Source: Saccharospirillum sp965652395 (GTDB lineage: Bacteria; Pseudomonadota; Gammaproteobacteria; Pseudomonadales; Natronospirillaceae). From it: DNA of 64,000 nt. The stretch covers positions 6,529-70,528 of the forward strand of contig CBFGUW010000024.1 in the NCBI GenBank assembly GCA_965652395.1. Direction: 5' to 3'. The notes beneath the pieces are model-generated. The model made no database searches. It saw only the letters and a program-made list of their open reading frames with translations, and was not told where the DNA came from. The translations under genes and the position numbers were made by a program. Shown here piece after piece: positions 8,588 through 17,604 of this stretch; position 1 is the stretch's first letter, and every line of letters begins with the position of its first letter.

Positions 8588-11500
8588 ATGCGACAGTTCA
8601 CATCCCGACCCTGGCTGATATCCGGCCTGGCCGCCGCCATTGCTCTGGCGGGTTGCAACACCGGTGGAGGAAAAGACGACGACGAAGGTAGCGGTAACGG
8701 CAATGGAAACGGCGGGGGTGACAACGCCGCCCAACTGGCGCCCTACCACGAGCGGGATGTGCGGGATGACGTGTTCTACTTCGTCATGCCCGACCGCTTC
8801 AACGATGGTGATGCCAGCAACAACTACGGCGGCTTGAGCGGCGACAAGTTCACCCATGGTTATGACCCGACCGACAAAGCCTTCTATCACGGCGGTGATA
8901 TGGCGGGCCTTGAAGCCAAGTTGGATTATTTGCAGGACATGGGCGTCACGGCTATCTGGATGACGCCGATCTTGAAAAACAAGGCGGTTCAGGGGGAAGG
9001 CGACAGCGCCAGTTCGGCGTATCACGGTTATTGGACGCTCGATTTCACCCAGATTGACCCGCACCTGGGCAGCAATGACGATTTAAAATCCCTGATAGCG
9101 GCCGCACACGAACGTGATATTAAAATCTTCTTCGACATCATCACCAACCACACGGCGGACGTGATCAAATACGAAGAATGCCACGAAGCGGACGGGTCTT
9201 ATCAGGAAGGCCTGGAAAGCTGTGCTTATAAATCTTTGGAGGACGTCGCCGGTGGCGATACCTACACGCCCTTTGTTCCGGCCGGTGAAGAGAACGCCAA
9301 GGTGCCTTCCTGGCTGAATGACCCCAAGTATTATCACAACCAGGGTGACAGCACTTTCTCGGGTGAAAACGCTGTTTATGGCGACTTTGTCGGGTTGGAC
9401 GACCTGGCAACGGCCGATCAGGAAGTGATCGACGGTATGATCGACATCTTCAAAAACATCGTCACGGATTTCAAACCGGACGGCTTCCGCATCGATACTG
9501 TCAAACACGTCCATACCGAATTCTGGCAGCAATTCGCCCCCGCCATTGTTGACCATGCGAAAAGCGAAGGCATCGAAAACTTCACCATGTTTGGTGAAGT
9601 CTACAGTGCCGATCCGGATTTCCTGAGCACCTACACCACCGAAGGTAAAATTCCTTCCGTGCTTGATTTCGGCTTCCAGGCTGCGGTATCCGCTTCGGTT
9701 TCCGGCGGTGATACGCCCGAGACATTGCGTAACCTCTTCATAGCGGACGACAAATACGCCGACCATGACAGCGATGCCTCCACCCTGATGAATTTCACCG
9801 GCAACCACGACATGGGTCGCTTCGGTTTCTTCCTGGGCGGCGCGGATACGCCGGAGAATCTCGCCAAATCGAAACTGGCACACGCCATGATGTATTTTCT
9901 GCGGGGCGTACCAGTCGTGTATTACGGGGACGAGCAGGGTTTCACCGGCATTGGCGACGATCAATCCGCGCGCCAGAATATGTTTCCGTCTCAGGTGGAG
10001 GAATACAACAATAACGATTTGATCGGTACCTCCGCTACAACAGCGGCGGACAATTTCGATCAGACCCATCCGCTTTATACCGCATTGGCGGACTACGCCA
10101 AGGTGTTGCGCGAACACAAAGCTTTGCGCCAGGGTATTCAGCACGAACGCTATGCCGAAAGTGGTACCAAAGGCGCCTATGTGGTGTCACGGGTTCATCC
10201 GGATGAGAACATCGAATATCTGGTCGCGTTCAATACCAGCAACATCGCGACCACGGTTTATGTGAAAGCGGCCGCCTCGGGTTACAGTGCCGTCTACGGT
10301 GCTGATAGCGACGCCGTGCTGGATCAGGGCGATGTGAAATTGGATATTCCCGCCTATGGCATTGTGATTTACAAAGCCAAAACCGACGTTCCGGTTTCCC
10401 CGCTTCCGGAAGTCACCATGACCGGCTTTGAAAGTGGCGAAGCCCGGACCGGAACACTGGAAATCGGCCTCGACATCACCGGTTTGGATAACCTCGCCCT
10501 GCCGGATTACACCGCTAAATTTGAATACTCAACAGACGGTGGCGCGACCTGGAAGCTGATTTCGAAAGACCACAACGCTCCCTACCGTTCCTTCTTCCGC
10601 CTCGGTGAATTCGAAGACGGTACCGACCTGACCGTGCAGGCCACGGTCACCAACAGTAACGGCGAAATGGATGTGGTCACGCGCGACTTTATAGTCGACA
10701 GTCGCTACCCCGAAACCGTCACTGTCAGTTACAGCAATCCGAATGGTCGCGAGGCGCTTTATGTAGTCAGCGATGGCGGTGAATTCCAGGGGCCGATTAC
10801 CTCAACGGAAGGTAATTACGTGTTCACCTGGGGTGAAAACGACACCGCCAATCAATTGATTTGGGCCAGCTTGGACGACACCACCGGCACAGCTGTTTTC
10901 GATGAACCCTACACCCTGAATCGAACCGATCTGTTCGCGCATTCCAGCGACGACGGCAACGGTGGTTTAACCGCCAGCCTGACAGTTGATGCCAGAAACG
11001 GAGTCAACCTGACCGGTACAGCGGCGGATTTGATTGTCAGCGAAGGAAAAGCAGTCAACAGTACGATTGACGGACTTAACCTGCGCGGCGGCATTGTCGG
11101 TTGGGACGCCGAAAGCGCCGTGGATATGACCAACACCGAATACTCAACCTACCACGGTGAAGCATTCATATTGAAAGGCGATGGCGAATTCAAGTTCGCC
11201 GACGACCAATGGGCCGCCATCAACATCGGCGGGCCGGTGACCCACACCGGCCTCACACAAGGTGCCAACCCGGCCAACCTGTTGAACAGTTTCGAAGCCG
11301 ATTCTGTATATGACTTCTATGTGGTCGGTGTGGATACCAATGTCGACGGCAGTACGGATATGCGCGTACCCTTTATCGCCATTGATCATGGCAGCCTTGG
11401 CGAACTGGTCTATCTGCGTGGTAGCCTGTCCGATTGGAACCTGCCGGGCGCTACACACCTGGCCCACCAGGGTGGCGATATCTACAGCGCCACAGTGAAG

Positions 11501-12385
11501 GATCTGGCCGTCGGCGACTACGAGTTCAAACTCGGTGACAGCGATTGGGGCGACATCGATTACGGTTACGGTGATGTAACGATAGACGGCGATTCCGTTG
11601 CATTAACCGACCCGGGCAATGGAAACATAGGCCTATCGGTTGCCACCGAGAATGACTACACCTTCACTTTGGACGCGACAGATCCGGCAAACCCGGTACT
11701 CAAAGTCGAATCCAGCGAAGTTCCGCCTTATGGCCAGGGTGTTACGGCCTATCTCAAAGGGGAGTTGTTCAGCGACGTCGCCATGGAATTCATCGGTAAC
11801 GGCCAATATCGCGGCCTGATGCTACTCGACCCGGAAAACGACGAAGCCTGGGGCAACGATGGGTTCTACGATTTCAAAGTAAACGTTGGAACCTATTGGC
11901 TGGGCGGCGACTTCACCGCCTTTGATACCCCGATCAGCACAAACGATAATAACCTGTCGCTCGAAAACAATGGCTCGATATTGGTAGAGGTAACACTCGA
12001 TGCTACGGACACCAATGCCCCGACCATTACGCTCTCGCAACAGGATGCAGTCGTAGTACACTACTACCGTGCCGACGCGGATTACACCACCGACTCCTGG
12101 GGCATTCATGTTTGGGGTGACGGTATTGTTCCTGAATTCGTTACCGCCTGGGACGATTACCGCACCTTCAATGATGTCGATGAATTCGGTGCTTTGATTT
12201 ATGTCCCGATCGAGGATGACACCGCTGCGTTCAACTTCATCATCAAATCGGCTTCGGCCCAATCGGACAATCTGGAAAACAACAGCTTGAACGATGGCGC
12301 CACCACGGTGACGGAGCTTTGGTATAACCAGGGTGGGGATACCACCGTTTATACCAATCAGGCTGATGCGGTAGCGGCTCAGTAA
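8588..12385 (+). CDS. multidomain GH13 alpha-amylase lipoprotein
   Basis: 1265 residues from the ATG at 8588 (GAGAGG upstream; an in-frame TTG six bases earlier is less likely). The lipobox IALAGC gives a lipoprotein. The GH13 barrel occupies roughly residues 50-600 with D183 and the NH pair in FFDIITNHT, nucleophile D303 in GFRIDTVKH, acid E337 in MFGEVY and D408 in GNHDMGRF. After it come several beta domains, including a starch-binding-like LVYLRGSLSDWN module, and a final PUD-like domain (VVVHYYRADAD...WGIHVWGDG) related to the one at the N-terminus of the neighbouring pullulanase. Expected role: endo-hydrolysis of starch at the cell surface. Followed by a strong hairpin. Confidence 0.92.
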   Translation: MRQFTSRPWLISGLAAAIALAGCNTGGGKDDDEGSGNGNGNGGGDNAAQLAPYHERDVRDDVFYFVMPDRFNDGDASNNYGGLSGDKFTHGYDPTDKAFYHGGDMAGLEAKLDYLQDMGVTAIWMTPILKNKAVQGEGDSASSAYHGYWTLDFTQIDPHLGSNDDLKSLIAAAHERDIKIFFDIITNHTADVIKYEECHEADGSYQEGLESCAYKSLEDVAGGDTYTPFVPAGEENAKVPSWLNDPKYYHNQGDSTFSGENAVYGDFVGLDDLATADQEVIDGMIDIFKNIVTDFKPDGFRIDTVKHVHTEFWQQFAPAIVDHAKSEGIENFTMFGEVYSADPDFLSTYTTEGKIPSVLDFGFQAAVSASVSGGDTPETLRNLFIADDKYADHDSDASTLMNFTGNHDMGRFGFFLGGADTPENLAKSKLAHAMMYFLRGVPVVYYGDEQGFTGIGDDQSARQNMFPSQVEEYNNNDLIGTSATTAADNFDQTHPLYTALADYAKVLREHKALRQGIQHERYAESGTKGAYVVSRVHPDENIEYLVAFNTSNIATTVYVKAAASGYSAVYGADSDAVLDQGDVKLDIPAYGIVIYKAKTDVPVSPLPEVTMTGFESGEARTGTLEIGLDITGLDNLALPDYTAKFEYSTDGGATWKLISKDHNAPYRSFFRLGEFEDGTDLTVQATVTNSNGEMDVVTRDFIVDSRYPETVTVSYSNPNGREALYVVSDGGEFQGPITSTEGNYVFTWGENDTANQLIWASLDDTTGTAVFDEPYTLNRTDLFAHSSDDGNGGLTASLTVDARNGVNLTGTAADLIVSEGKAVNSTIDGLNLRGGIVGWDAESAVDMTNTEYSTYHGEAFILKGDGEFKFADDQWAAINIGGPVTHTGLTQGANPANLLNSFEADSVYDFYVVGVDTNVDGSTDMRVPFIAIDHGSLGELVYLRGSLSDWNLPGATHLAHQGGDIYSATVKDLAVGDYEFKLGDSDWGDIDYGYGDVTIDGDSVALTDPGNGNIGLSVATENDYTFTLDATDPANPVLKVESSEVPPYGQGVTAYLKGELFSDVAMEFIGNGQYRGLMLLDPENDEAWGNDGFYDFKVNVGTYWLGGDFTAFDTPISTNDNNLSLENNGSILVEVTLDATDTNAPTITLSQQDAVVVHYYRADADYTTDSWGIHVWGDGIVPEFVTAWDDYRTFNDVDEFGALIYVPIEDDTAAFNFIIKSASAQSDNLENNSLNDGATTVTELWYNQGGDTTVYTNQADAVAAQ

Positions 12386-12389
12386 AAGC

Positions 12390-12423
12390 AAGGAAGCCTC
12401 GAAAATTATTTCGAGGCTTCCTT
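12390..12423 (+). terminator. hairpin after the amylase gene
   Basis: A perfect 15-bp stem (AAGGAAGCCTCGAAA and its complement) with a four-base loop starts two bases after the stop codon. No long T-run follows, so it may act as a terminator or an mRNA 3' stabiliser. Confidence 0.7.
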
Positions 12424-12477
12424 ATCACTCTATTGATAAATAACGTCATTTTGTAACCGATTACCCAATACTTTCCT

Positions 12478-12487
12478 TACCCATCCC
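12478..12487 (-). promoter_or_regulatory. single MalT-box-like motif upstream of the barrel gene
   Basis: On the minus strand the sequence reads GGGGATGGGT, sharing GGGGATG with the enterobacterial MalT box. It lies about 140 bp upstream of the outer-membrane protein start, consistent with co-regulation with the starch genes. One isolated copy is weak evidence. Confidence 0.25.
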
Positions 12488-12624
12488 CTTTTTTCATCAT
12501 AGTCTTTCCTAAGCTTATCCGTATGGTGACGAGTTTCCGCAGCCTGTTGGGCATAGCCCCACCGGTAAGCGGCTCAGGTGCACCAAGGTTGGTGTGCAGT
12601 TCAAGCAGTAACAAGGGCTGTCGT

Positions 12625-13977
12625 ATGAAAAAACTTCTCCTGGCTTCAACCATTGCCTCTCTCAGTGTTTCCGCTTCCGCCGATGTAGTTCTTCCCAACA
12701 TCGGCATCGATGGGTGGGATTCCGATTCCCGGTTTTATCGGTCCGCGGCGTTCAATCAGGGTTACCTGACTGCCACGAAGACTAAAAACCATGTCATCAA
12801 CCCGGCCTATGCGCTCGATATGATGAACTCCGCTGAGGCGCGTATGGATTCATCCGACGATTTCAGCGCGGGCGTTTTCGCGCCTTTCTTCGGGCAAAAC
12901 CTCGGGTTGTATCTCTCCCGTCCAACCTACGACAGCTTCCTTTACCGCGTCGATATCGATGGTGACGGCAGTGTCTACGATGACGACGACGACGATGGCT
13001 ACGTCGATAGCGGCCATGGGCTGGATGACCTGTTGAGTGTGTCCGGCGGGTTACCCACCACCAGTGTTTTGGATGCCTATTGGGCGGCAAACACCGGCGC
13101 CGGCAAACTCGGTGTTCGGGTCAACTATCGCGCCTCATCCTCTACCCTGGAAACCGATATGGCGGACGACTCGACCGATGTCACCTTCGAAGGTGGCCTG
13201 TACGAGTTCCACACCACGGTTGGGCTGGTATCAAACAGCCTGCCCCTGGAGGCAACGGTGGCCTTGGGCGTTCCGTTCGGCGGCTATGAATCCGTGAATG
13301 AAGACGAGGGCGCCAACACCAAGGACGAAGTCAAAGCCGAGGTCGATAAAGGCTTGCGTTGGGGAGCCACGGCCAAGTATCAGCTGAGTGAAGACAGCGC
13401 GAACGGATCCACTCTGCTTTCCGGCTACATTGGCTCGGCGGCCGGCGATTATTATTACATCGACGAAGAAACCGTGGGTAACACGGTCAATGCGGAACTG
13501 ACTTTTATTCAGGAATACTTCACATGGGGACTGGTGGCTTCCCATGAAAAGGTCGTTAACAACCGGACTCGGTTGATTGGATCTATCGCACTGAACAGGG
13601 TTTCCGGCAAGGTGGGGTACGTTAATGAAAACGCGGATCCATCGCAGGCGGAGCATGACACCTTCGCCGTTTACTGGGTGCCTGTGGCCATGGGTGTCGA
13701 GTTCCGGAAGTCCGAAAAAACGACATTGATCGGCGGCGCCTCCGCTGAAATTTTCAATCAGTCCAGCGGTGAAATTCATGATTTCGTGGGCGGTGACACC
13801 CAGAAAACCGAAGAGTTTTCAAATCGGTGGTATGCCTCCAACAGTGGTGTCGACTTTGGATTGATGTACCAGATGACACCGCAGCTGGAAACCGCCTTTG
13901 TGATCAACAAAGACCTGTTCAGCGATGGTCTCGATAGCGGGCTGACGACTACATTGCAGTTCAATTACGGGTTCTGA
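12625..13977 (+). CDS. predicted outer-membrane beta-barrel protein with acidic loop
   Basis: 450 residues from the ATG at 12625 (AAGGG seven bases upstream). The signal peptide is cleaved after SVSASA. The mature chain alternates polar and hydrophobic residues and ends in LQFNYGF, a C-terminal phenylalanine typical of BAM-assembled barrels. Residues near 110-130 carry DIDGDG followed by a run of six aspartates, shaped like a calcium-binding loop. I do not recognise it as LamB or another named porin. Its place directly after the amylase and a preceding MalT-like motif suggest maltodextrin uptake or starch binding; that role is inference. Confidence 0.72.
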   Translation: MKKLLLASTIASLSVSASADVVLPNIGIDGWDSDSRFYRSAAFNQGYLTATKTKNHVINPAYALDMMNSAEARMDSSDDFSAGVFAPFFGQNLGLYLSRPTYDSFLYRVDIDGDGSVYDDDDDDGYVDSGHGLDDLLSVSGGLPTTSVLDAYWAANTGAGKLGVRVNYRASSSTLETDMADDSTDVTFEGGLYEFHTTVGLVSNSLPLEATVALGVPFGGYESVNEDEGANTKDEVKAEVDKGLRWGATAKYQLSEDSANGSTLLSGYIGSAAGDYYYIDEETVGNTVNAELTFIQEYFTWGLVASHEKVVNNRTRLIGSIALNRVSGKVGYVNENADPSQAEHDTFAVYWVPVAMGVEFRKSEKTTLIGGASAEIFNQSSGEIHDFVGGDTQKTEEFSNRWYASNSGVDFGLMYQMTPQLETAFVINKDLFSDGLDSGLTTTLQFNYGF

Positions 13978-13992
13978 TCCGTATCGCTTGAA

Positions 13993-14016
13993 CCAGACGC
14001 CCGGCCGGGCGTCTGG
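13993..14016 (+). terminator. perfect palindrome after the barrel gene
   Basis: CCAGACGCCCGG is followed directly by its complement, 16 bp after the stop. It would fold into a 10-bp GC-rich stem with a tight loop; no T-run follows. Confidence 0.6.
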
Positions 14017-14087
14017 CCATTCCTTCGACCTTCCTCCTACTTTTCATCAACATCTGCCCTGTAGCCATCCTCTTGGCTGGGGTGTAC

Positions 14088-14109
14088 TTTTGTTATTCTC
14101 TTAACAAAA
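14088..14109. promoter_or_regulatory. candidate operator upstream of chrB
   Basis: TTTTGTTA and TAACAAAA form perfect 8-bp arms around TTCTCT. The site ends immediately before an ATG at 14111, so it either overlaps the promoter or lies in the leader. It is a plausible binding site for ChrB itself, which acts as a chromate-sensing regulator in related operons. Confidence 0.5.
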
Positions 14110-14149
14110 AATGTTGAGTATCAAACACCCATGTTGTATTTATAACGGC

Positions 14150-15088
14150 ATGAATATGACGATGCTGATTCTTTCGCTCCCCACTCGCCACTCCACCGTT
14201 CGAATGCGCGCCTGGCGGGCGCTCAAAGCCTGCGGCGCCGCTGTGCTGCGCGATGGTGTCTATCTAATGCCGGATGGAGAAGGGCACCGCAAGGCGCTGG
14301 AGGCCATTGCCGAAGAGGTTCGGGAGGGCGATGGTACGGCCCATTTGCTCAATGTCGAGGGCGTGGAAGCCCGGGAGTATGAGGCTCTGTTCGACCGTAG
14401 CGAGACCTATGCGGAACTCATGGCTCAGGTGGCTGCCGAGCGGGCCAGGTTATCGGCCCAATCGGTGGGCGATGTGCTCAAACAGGTCCGGAAGCTGCGT
14501 AAGGCTTTCGGTCAGGTGACAAAAATCGATTTCTTCCCCGGGGCGGCTCAACGACAGGTGGACAGCGCCCTCCAGGAGTTGGAAGTGGCCATTGCCCGAA
14601 CACAAGATCCGGATGAGCCGCGAAGCGTTGCCGGGGCGATAGAGCCATTAGAAATGGAGCAATATCAGGGACGACTATGGGCCACGCGCCGCCGCCCCCG
14701 GGTCGACCGGCTGGCCAGTGCCTGGTTGATCAAAACCTTCATCGACAAAAAGGCCCGGTTCTTGTGGTTGGAGAGTCCAACGGATTGTCCTCCGGAGGCA
14801 CTGGGGTTCGATTTCGATAACGCCAGCTTCACACACCTGGGGGACAATGTGACTTTCGAGGTGCTGTTGGCTGGATTTGGACTGGAGCAACCCGCGTTGA
14901 AGCGGCTGGGCGTGCTGGTTCACTACCTGGACGTCGGAGGTATACAGCCAGCGGAGGCGGCCGGGGTGGAAACGGTACTCAATGGTCTGAGGGAAACGAT
15001 TCCAGACGACGACCAACTTTTGGCGTGTGCGAGTGCGGTGTTCGACGGCTTGCTGAACGCTTTCACCAACGAGGCATCACGCTCATGA
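14150..15088 (+). CDS. chrB: chromate resistance regulator ChrB
   Basis: 312 residues from 14150. The N-terminal part (LSLPTRHSTVRMRAWRALKACGAAVLRDGVYLMP) and the C-terminal ChrB domain (WATRRRPRVDRLASAWLIKTFID...FDFDNASFTHLGDNVTFEVLL) match the family. In Ochrobactrum and Cupriavidus ChrB is reported as a chromate-responsive regulator of chrA. The start is uncertain: no ribosome site stands out, an ATG at 14111 abuts a palindrome, and ATGs at 14156 and 14162 are equally near the conserved N-terminus. The stop overlaps the chrA start by ATGA, so the two are translationally coupled. Confidence 0.88.
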   Translation: MNMTMLILSLPTRHSTVRMRAWRALKACGAAVLRDGVYLMPDGEGHRKALEAIAEEVREGDGTAHLLNVEGVEAREYEALFDRSETYAELMAQVAAERARLSAQSVGDVLKQVRKLRKAFGQVTKIDFFPGAAQRQVDSALQELEVAIARTQDPDEPRSVAGAIEPLEMEQYQGRLWATRRRPRVDRLASAWLIKTFIDKKARFLWLESPTDCPPEALGFDFDNASFTHLGDNVTFEVLLAGFGLEQPALKRLGVLVHYLDVGGIQPAEAAGVETVLNGLRETIPDDDQLLACASAVFDGLLNAFTNEASRS

Positions 15089-16434
15089 GCTCCAGTGTAC
15101 AAGCGGTATCCAACCCACCGGCGTCCGTTGGCTTTTGGCAGGCTTTTGGTTTTTGGCTGAAACTGGGCTTTATCAGCTTCGGTGGTCCCGCCGGGCAAAT
15201 CGCCATTATGCATCAGGAGCTGGTTGAGCGGCGACGCTGGATATCCGAAGCCCGCTTCCTGCATGCGCTGAATTACTGCATGGTGTTGCCTGGGCCGGAA
15301 GCTCAGCAGTTGGCAACCTATATCGGCTGGCTAATGCACCGCACGCCGGGTGGCATCGTCGCGGGCCTGTTGTTTATTTTGCCGTCCTTGTTGATATTGA
15401 TCGGGCTCTCCTGGGTGTATCTCGCCTATGGGAATTTACCCATTGTCGAAGGTTTGTTTTATGGCATTAAACCAGCGGTCACGGCCATTGTTCTATTCGC
15501 CGCCTACCGAATTGGTCACCGTGTTCTGAAAAATGCCGCGTTATGGAGTATCGCCGCTGCGTCTTTTCTGGCCATATTTGTTTTTAAACTTCCTTTCCCT
15601 TATATCGTGTTGACTGCGGCAGGTTTGGGGTATTTGGGCGGTCGTTTGCGGCCAGACCTGTTTCTTGTCGGGCCGAAGGAGGCGACAGAAAAAAAGGAAC
15701 CTTCTGGCGCGTTGCTGGGTGACCATACGCCGGTACAGGAGCATACCCGGTTCAAGTGGGCCGGTTTGGGTCGGGTTATCCTCTTCGGTGCCTTGTTGTG
15801 GCTTGTTCCCATGGCCGCTTTGATGATCGCGTTTGGTTGGGAGCACAACCTGACACAGATGGCCTGGTTTTTTACCAAGGCCGCATTGCTGACATTTGGT
15901 GGTGCATACGCCGTGCTGCCTTACGTATTTCAAGGCGCTGTCACGCACTATCAATGGCTGACGCCCACTCAAATGATCGACGGCTTGGCTTTGGGTGAGA
16001 CCACGCCCGGTCCGTTGATTATGGTGGTCGCTTTTGTGGGTTTTCTGGGGGGATACACCAAGGCGGTATTCGGACCCGACTCTTTGTTTCTGGCGGGCGC
16101 CGTAGCGGCCTGCCTGGTCAGCTGGTTTACCTTTTTACCTTCCTTTCTTTTTATTCTGATCGGCGGGCCTTTGGTGGAGTCCACTCGAGGAAACCTTAAT
16201 TTCACCGCCCCGCTCACTGCCATTACCGCAGCCGTGGTTGGAGTTGTGGTCAATTTGGCGCTCTTCTTCGGCTATTACCTGGTATGGCCGGAGGGGTTCG
16301 ATGGCGGGTTTGAATGGATTCCCGCTGCGATCTCCATCATGGCGTTCGTTGCTTTGTTTCTTTTTAAACGCTCAATCATTGAAGTGATTGTTGGATGCGC
16401 GGTGCTCGGGCTCGCGGTACATCTATGGGTTTAG
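15085..16434 (+). CDS. chrA: chromate efflux transporter ChrA
   Basis: 449 residues from the ATG at 15085, chosen by the ATGA overlap with chrB. It is a two-domain CHR transporter: the first CHR domain opens with FWLKLGFISFGGPAGQIAIMH and includes MVLPGPEAQQLATYIG; the second repeats the pattern as FFTKAALLTFGGAYAVLPYV and LGETTPGPLIMVVAFVGF. Roughly ten to twelve membrane helices. ChrA exports chromate from the cytoplasm driven by the membrane potential. A rhodanese-like gene follows 11 bp later. Confidence 0.95.
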   Translation: MSSSVQAVSNPPASVGFWQAFGFWLKLGFISFGGPAGQIAIMHQELVERRRWISEARFLHALNYCMVLPGPEAQQLATYIGWLMHRTPGGIVAGLLFILPSLLILIGLSWVYLAYGNLPIVEGLFYGIKPAVTAIVLFAAYRIGHRVLKNAALWSIAAASFLAIFVFKLPFPYIVLTAAGLGYLGGRLRPDLFLVGPKEATEKKEPSGALLGDHTPVQEHTRFKWAGLGRVILFGALLWLVPMAALMIAFGWEHNLTQMAWFFTKAALLTFGGAYAVLPYVFQGAVTHYQWLTPTQMIDGLALGETTPGPLIMVVAFVGFLGGYTKAVFGPDSLFLAGAVAACLVSWFTFLPSFLFILIGGPLVESTRGNLNFTAPLTAITAAVVGVVVNLALFFGYYLVWPEGFDGGFEWIPAAISIMAFVALFLFKRSIIEVIVGCAVLGLAVHLWV

Positions 16435-16445
16435 GAGAACAATAA

Positions 16446-16769
16446 ATGAGTCGAATTACGGGTTGGGAAGTGGAACTTTGGCAGCAGAACGGTATTCCAT
16501 TCACGCTGTTGGATGTGCGTAAATTGGCCGCTGTACAGGAGACTCCTTTACGCCTTTCATCGGCACAATGGATGGACCCGGCACAGTGGCTGGAATGGAA
16601 AGACACGCTCACCACCGATCGCCCGATCGTGCTGTATTGTGCCCACGGAAGGGAGCTGAGTCAGGGGCTGTGTGCCGTGTTGGAAACCATGGAGCTGGAT
16701 GCCCGATTTCTGGTGGGTGGCATCGCCGATTGGATTGAGCAGCAGCGCCCGGTCGAAGCCATGGATTGA
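16446..16769 (+). CDS. rhodanese-like domain protein in the chromate operon
   Basis: 107 residues forming a single rhodanese domain. The active loop is C65-A-H-G-R-E within VLYCAHGRELSQG, with the predicted persulfide-carrying cysteine at 65. Single-domain rhodaneses commonly ride in chrBA operons, where a sulfur-transfer or reducing role linked to chromate stress has been proposed but not proven. It starts 11 bp after chrA with an AGGAG in the gap and is almost certainly co-transcribed. Confidence 0.88.
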   Translation: MSRITGWEVELWQQNGIPFTLLDVRKLAAVQETPLRLSSAQWMDPAQWLEWKDTLTTDRPIVLYCAHGRELSQGLCAVLETMELDARFLVGGIADWIEQQRPVEAMD

Positions 16770-16794
16770 CGTCATTCCCGGGACATTGCCTAAA

Positions 16795-16823
16795 AAGGCT
16801 GGAAGCCGATCAGGCCCAGCCTT
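16795..16823 (-). terminator. hairpin between rhodanese and HAD genes
   Basis: AAGGCTGG / CCAGCCTT arms, with five consecutive A residues on the plus strand at 16792-16796 that read as a T-run on the minus strand. It fits an intrinsic terminator for the HAD gene and may serve both directions. Confidence 0.6.
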
Positions 16824-16831
16824 GTGCTCGC

Positions 16832-17458
16832 TCATAGCATGAGCAGGTTGCGTCGTTTCAACGCCTTTCGAATATCCTCCGGCCCGAAGACTTGTTCCGC
16901 TTCCATGCCCAGTGCGCGTGCCGCTTCCACGTTTTTTATACCATCGTCGAAGAACAGTGTTTCGTTTGGTTCCGCTTCAAGAGTCTTCAACACCATCCGG
17001 TAAATATCTTCGTGGGGTTTCATCACGCCCAGCTCCAGGCTGGTGAAGTGATGATGCAATCGTGGCAGAAAGGTGTTGCGTTCTTTCACCATATTCCAGT
17101 GCGCTTCATTGGTGTTGCTGAGCAGGCTGAGCGTGAAGTGCGGCTTTAATTCGTCGAGCAATTCGTTAACACCGGGAAAATCGTCACTGACGATGCTTTT
17201 AAATTGCTCCTGGAACTCAGCGCGGTCAATCTCCAGGTTGAATTCATCGATGAAGGCATCGGTGAATTCCTCGAAACCGATTTTTCCTGTTTCGAACGAA
17301 TGGGTGGAGCGGGCGTTACCCCAGAGTGCATGAACCTCTGCGAAGGGTACGTCTTGCCCAAGAATTCGGCTGACCTGCTCATGCCAATAAATCCGAATGA
17401 GCACTCCGCCCATGTCGAATATCAGATGTTTGATCGGTGTTTGCATTGATGGCTCCAT
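16832..17458 (-). CDS. HAD family hydrolase (IA, YihX-like)
   Basis: 208 residues; the ATG at 17446 (MQTPIKHLIFDMGG) is an equally good start. Motif I is LIFDMGGVL with Asp at 15, where the usual second aspartate is glycine, as in YihX-type sugar-phosphate phosphatases. Motif II is SLLSNTN, motif III the lysine in GVMKPHEDIY and motif IV FFDDG. It probably dephosphorylates a small cytoplasmic metabolite such as a sugar phosphate; substrate unknown. Monocistronic, convergent with the chr operon. Confidence 0.85.
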   Translation of the reverse strand: MEPSMQTPIKHLIFDMGGVLIRIYWHEQVSRILGQDVPFAEVHALWGNARSTHSFETGKIGFEEFTDAFIDEFNLEIDRAEFQEQFKSIVSDDFPGVNELLDELKPHFTLSLLSNTNEAHWNMVKERNTFLPRLHHHFTSLELGVMKPHEDIYRMVLKTLEAEPNETLFFDDGIKNVEAARALGMEAEQVFGPEDIRKALKRRNLLML

Positions 17459-17473
17459 TGAATGAGGGCGCTT

Positions 17474-17533
17474 GATGCTTAACGGGAGACGGAAGAGGCT
17501 GTGTTCAGCGTTAAGCGTTTCCCGTTAAGCATC
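17474..17533. repeat. GGGAGACG-type repeat, solo copy with inverted arms
   Basis: GATGCTTAACGGGA at 17474-17487 is repeated as its exact complement at 17520-17533, enclosing AGACGG, TTCAGCGTTAAGCG and related fragments. It shares the CGGGAGACGG motif with elements at 21.9 and 23.4-23.8 kb. It lies between the HAD gene start and tatD. Confidence 0.75.
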
Positions 17534-17604
17534 TCCCGCTCCCAACTGGCGTCCCCGGCTCGAGATCATTACACTGTGCGGCCCATGCTCGCCGAGAGAC
17601 CGTC

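Noticed and set aside
9083..10144. 353-codon open frame on the minus strand
   Set aside because: Antisense to the amylase GH13 barrel, which has all catalytic motifs; the shadow shows no family resemblance.
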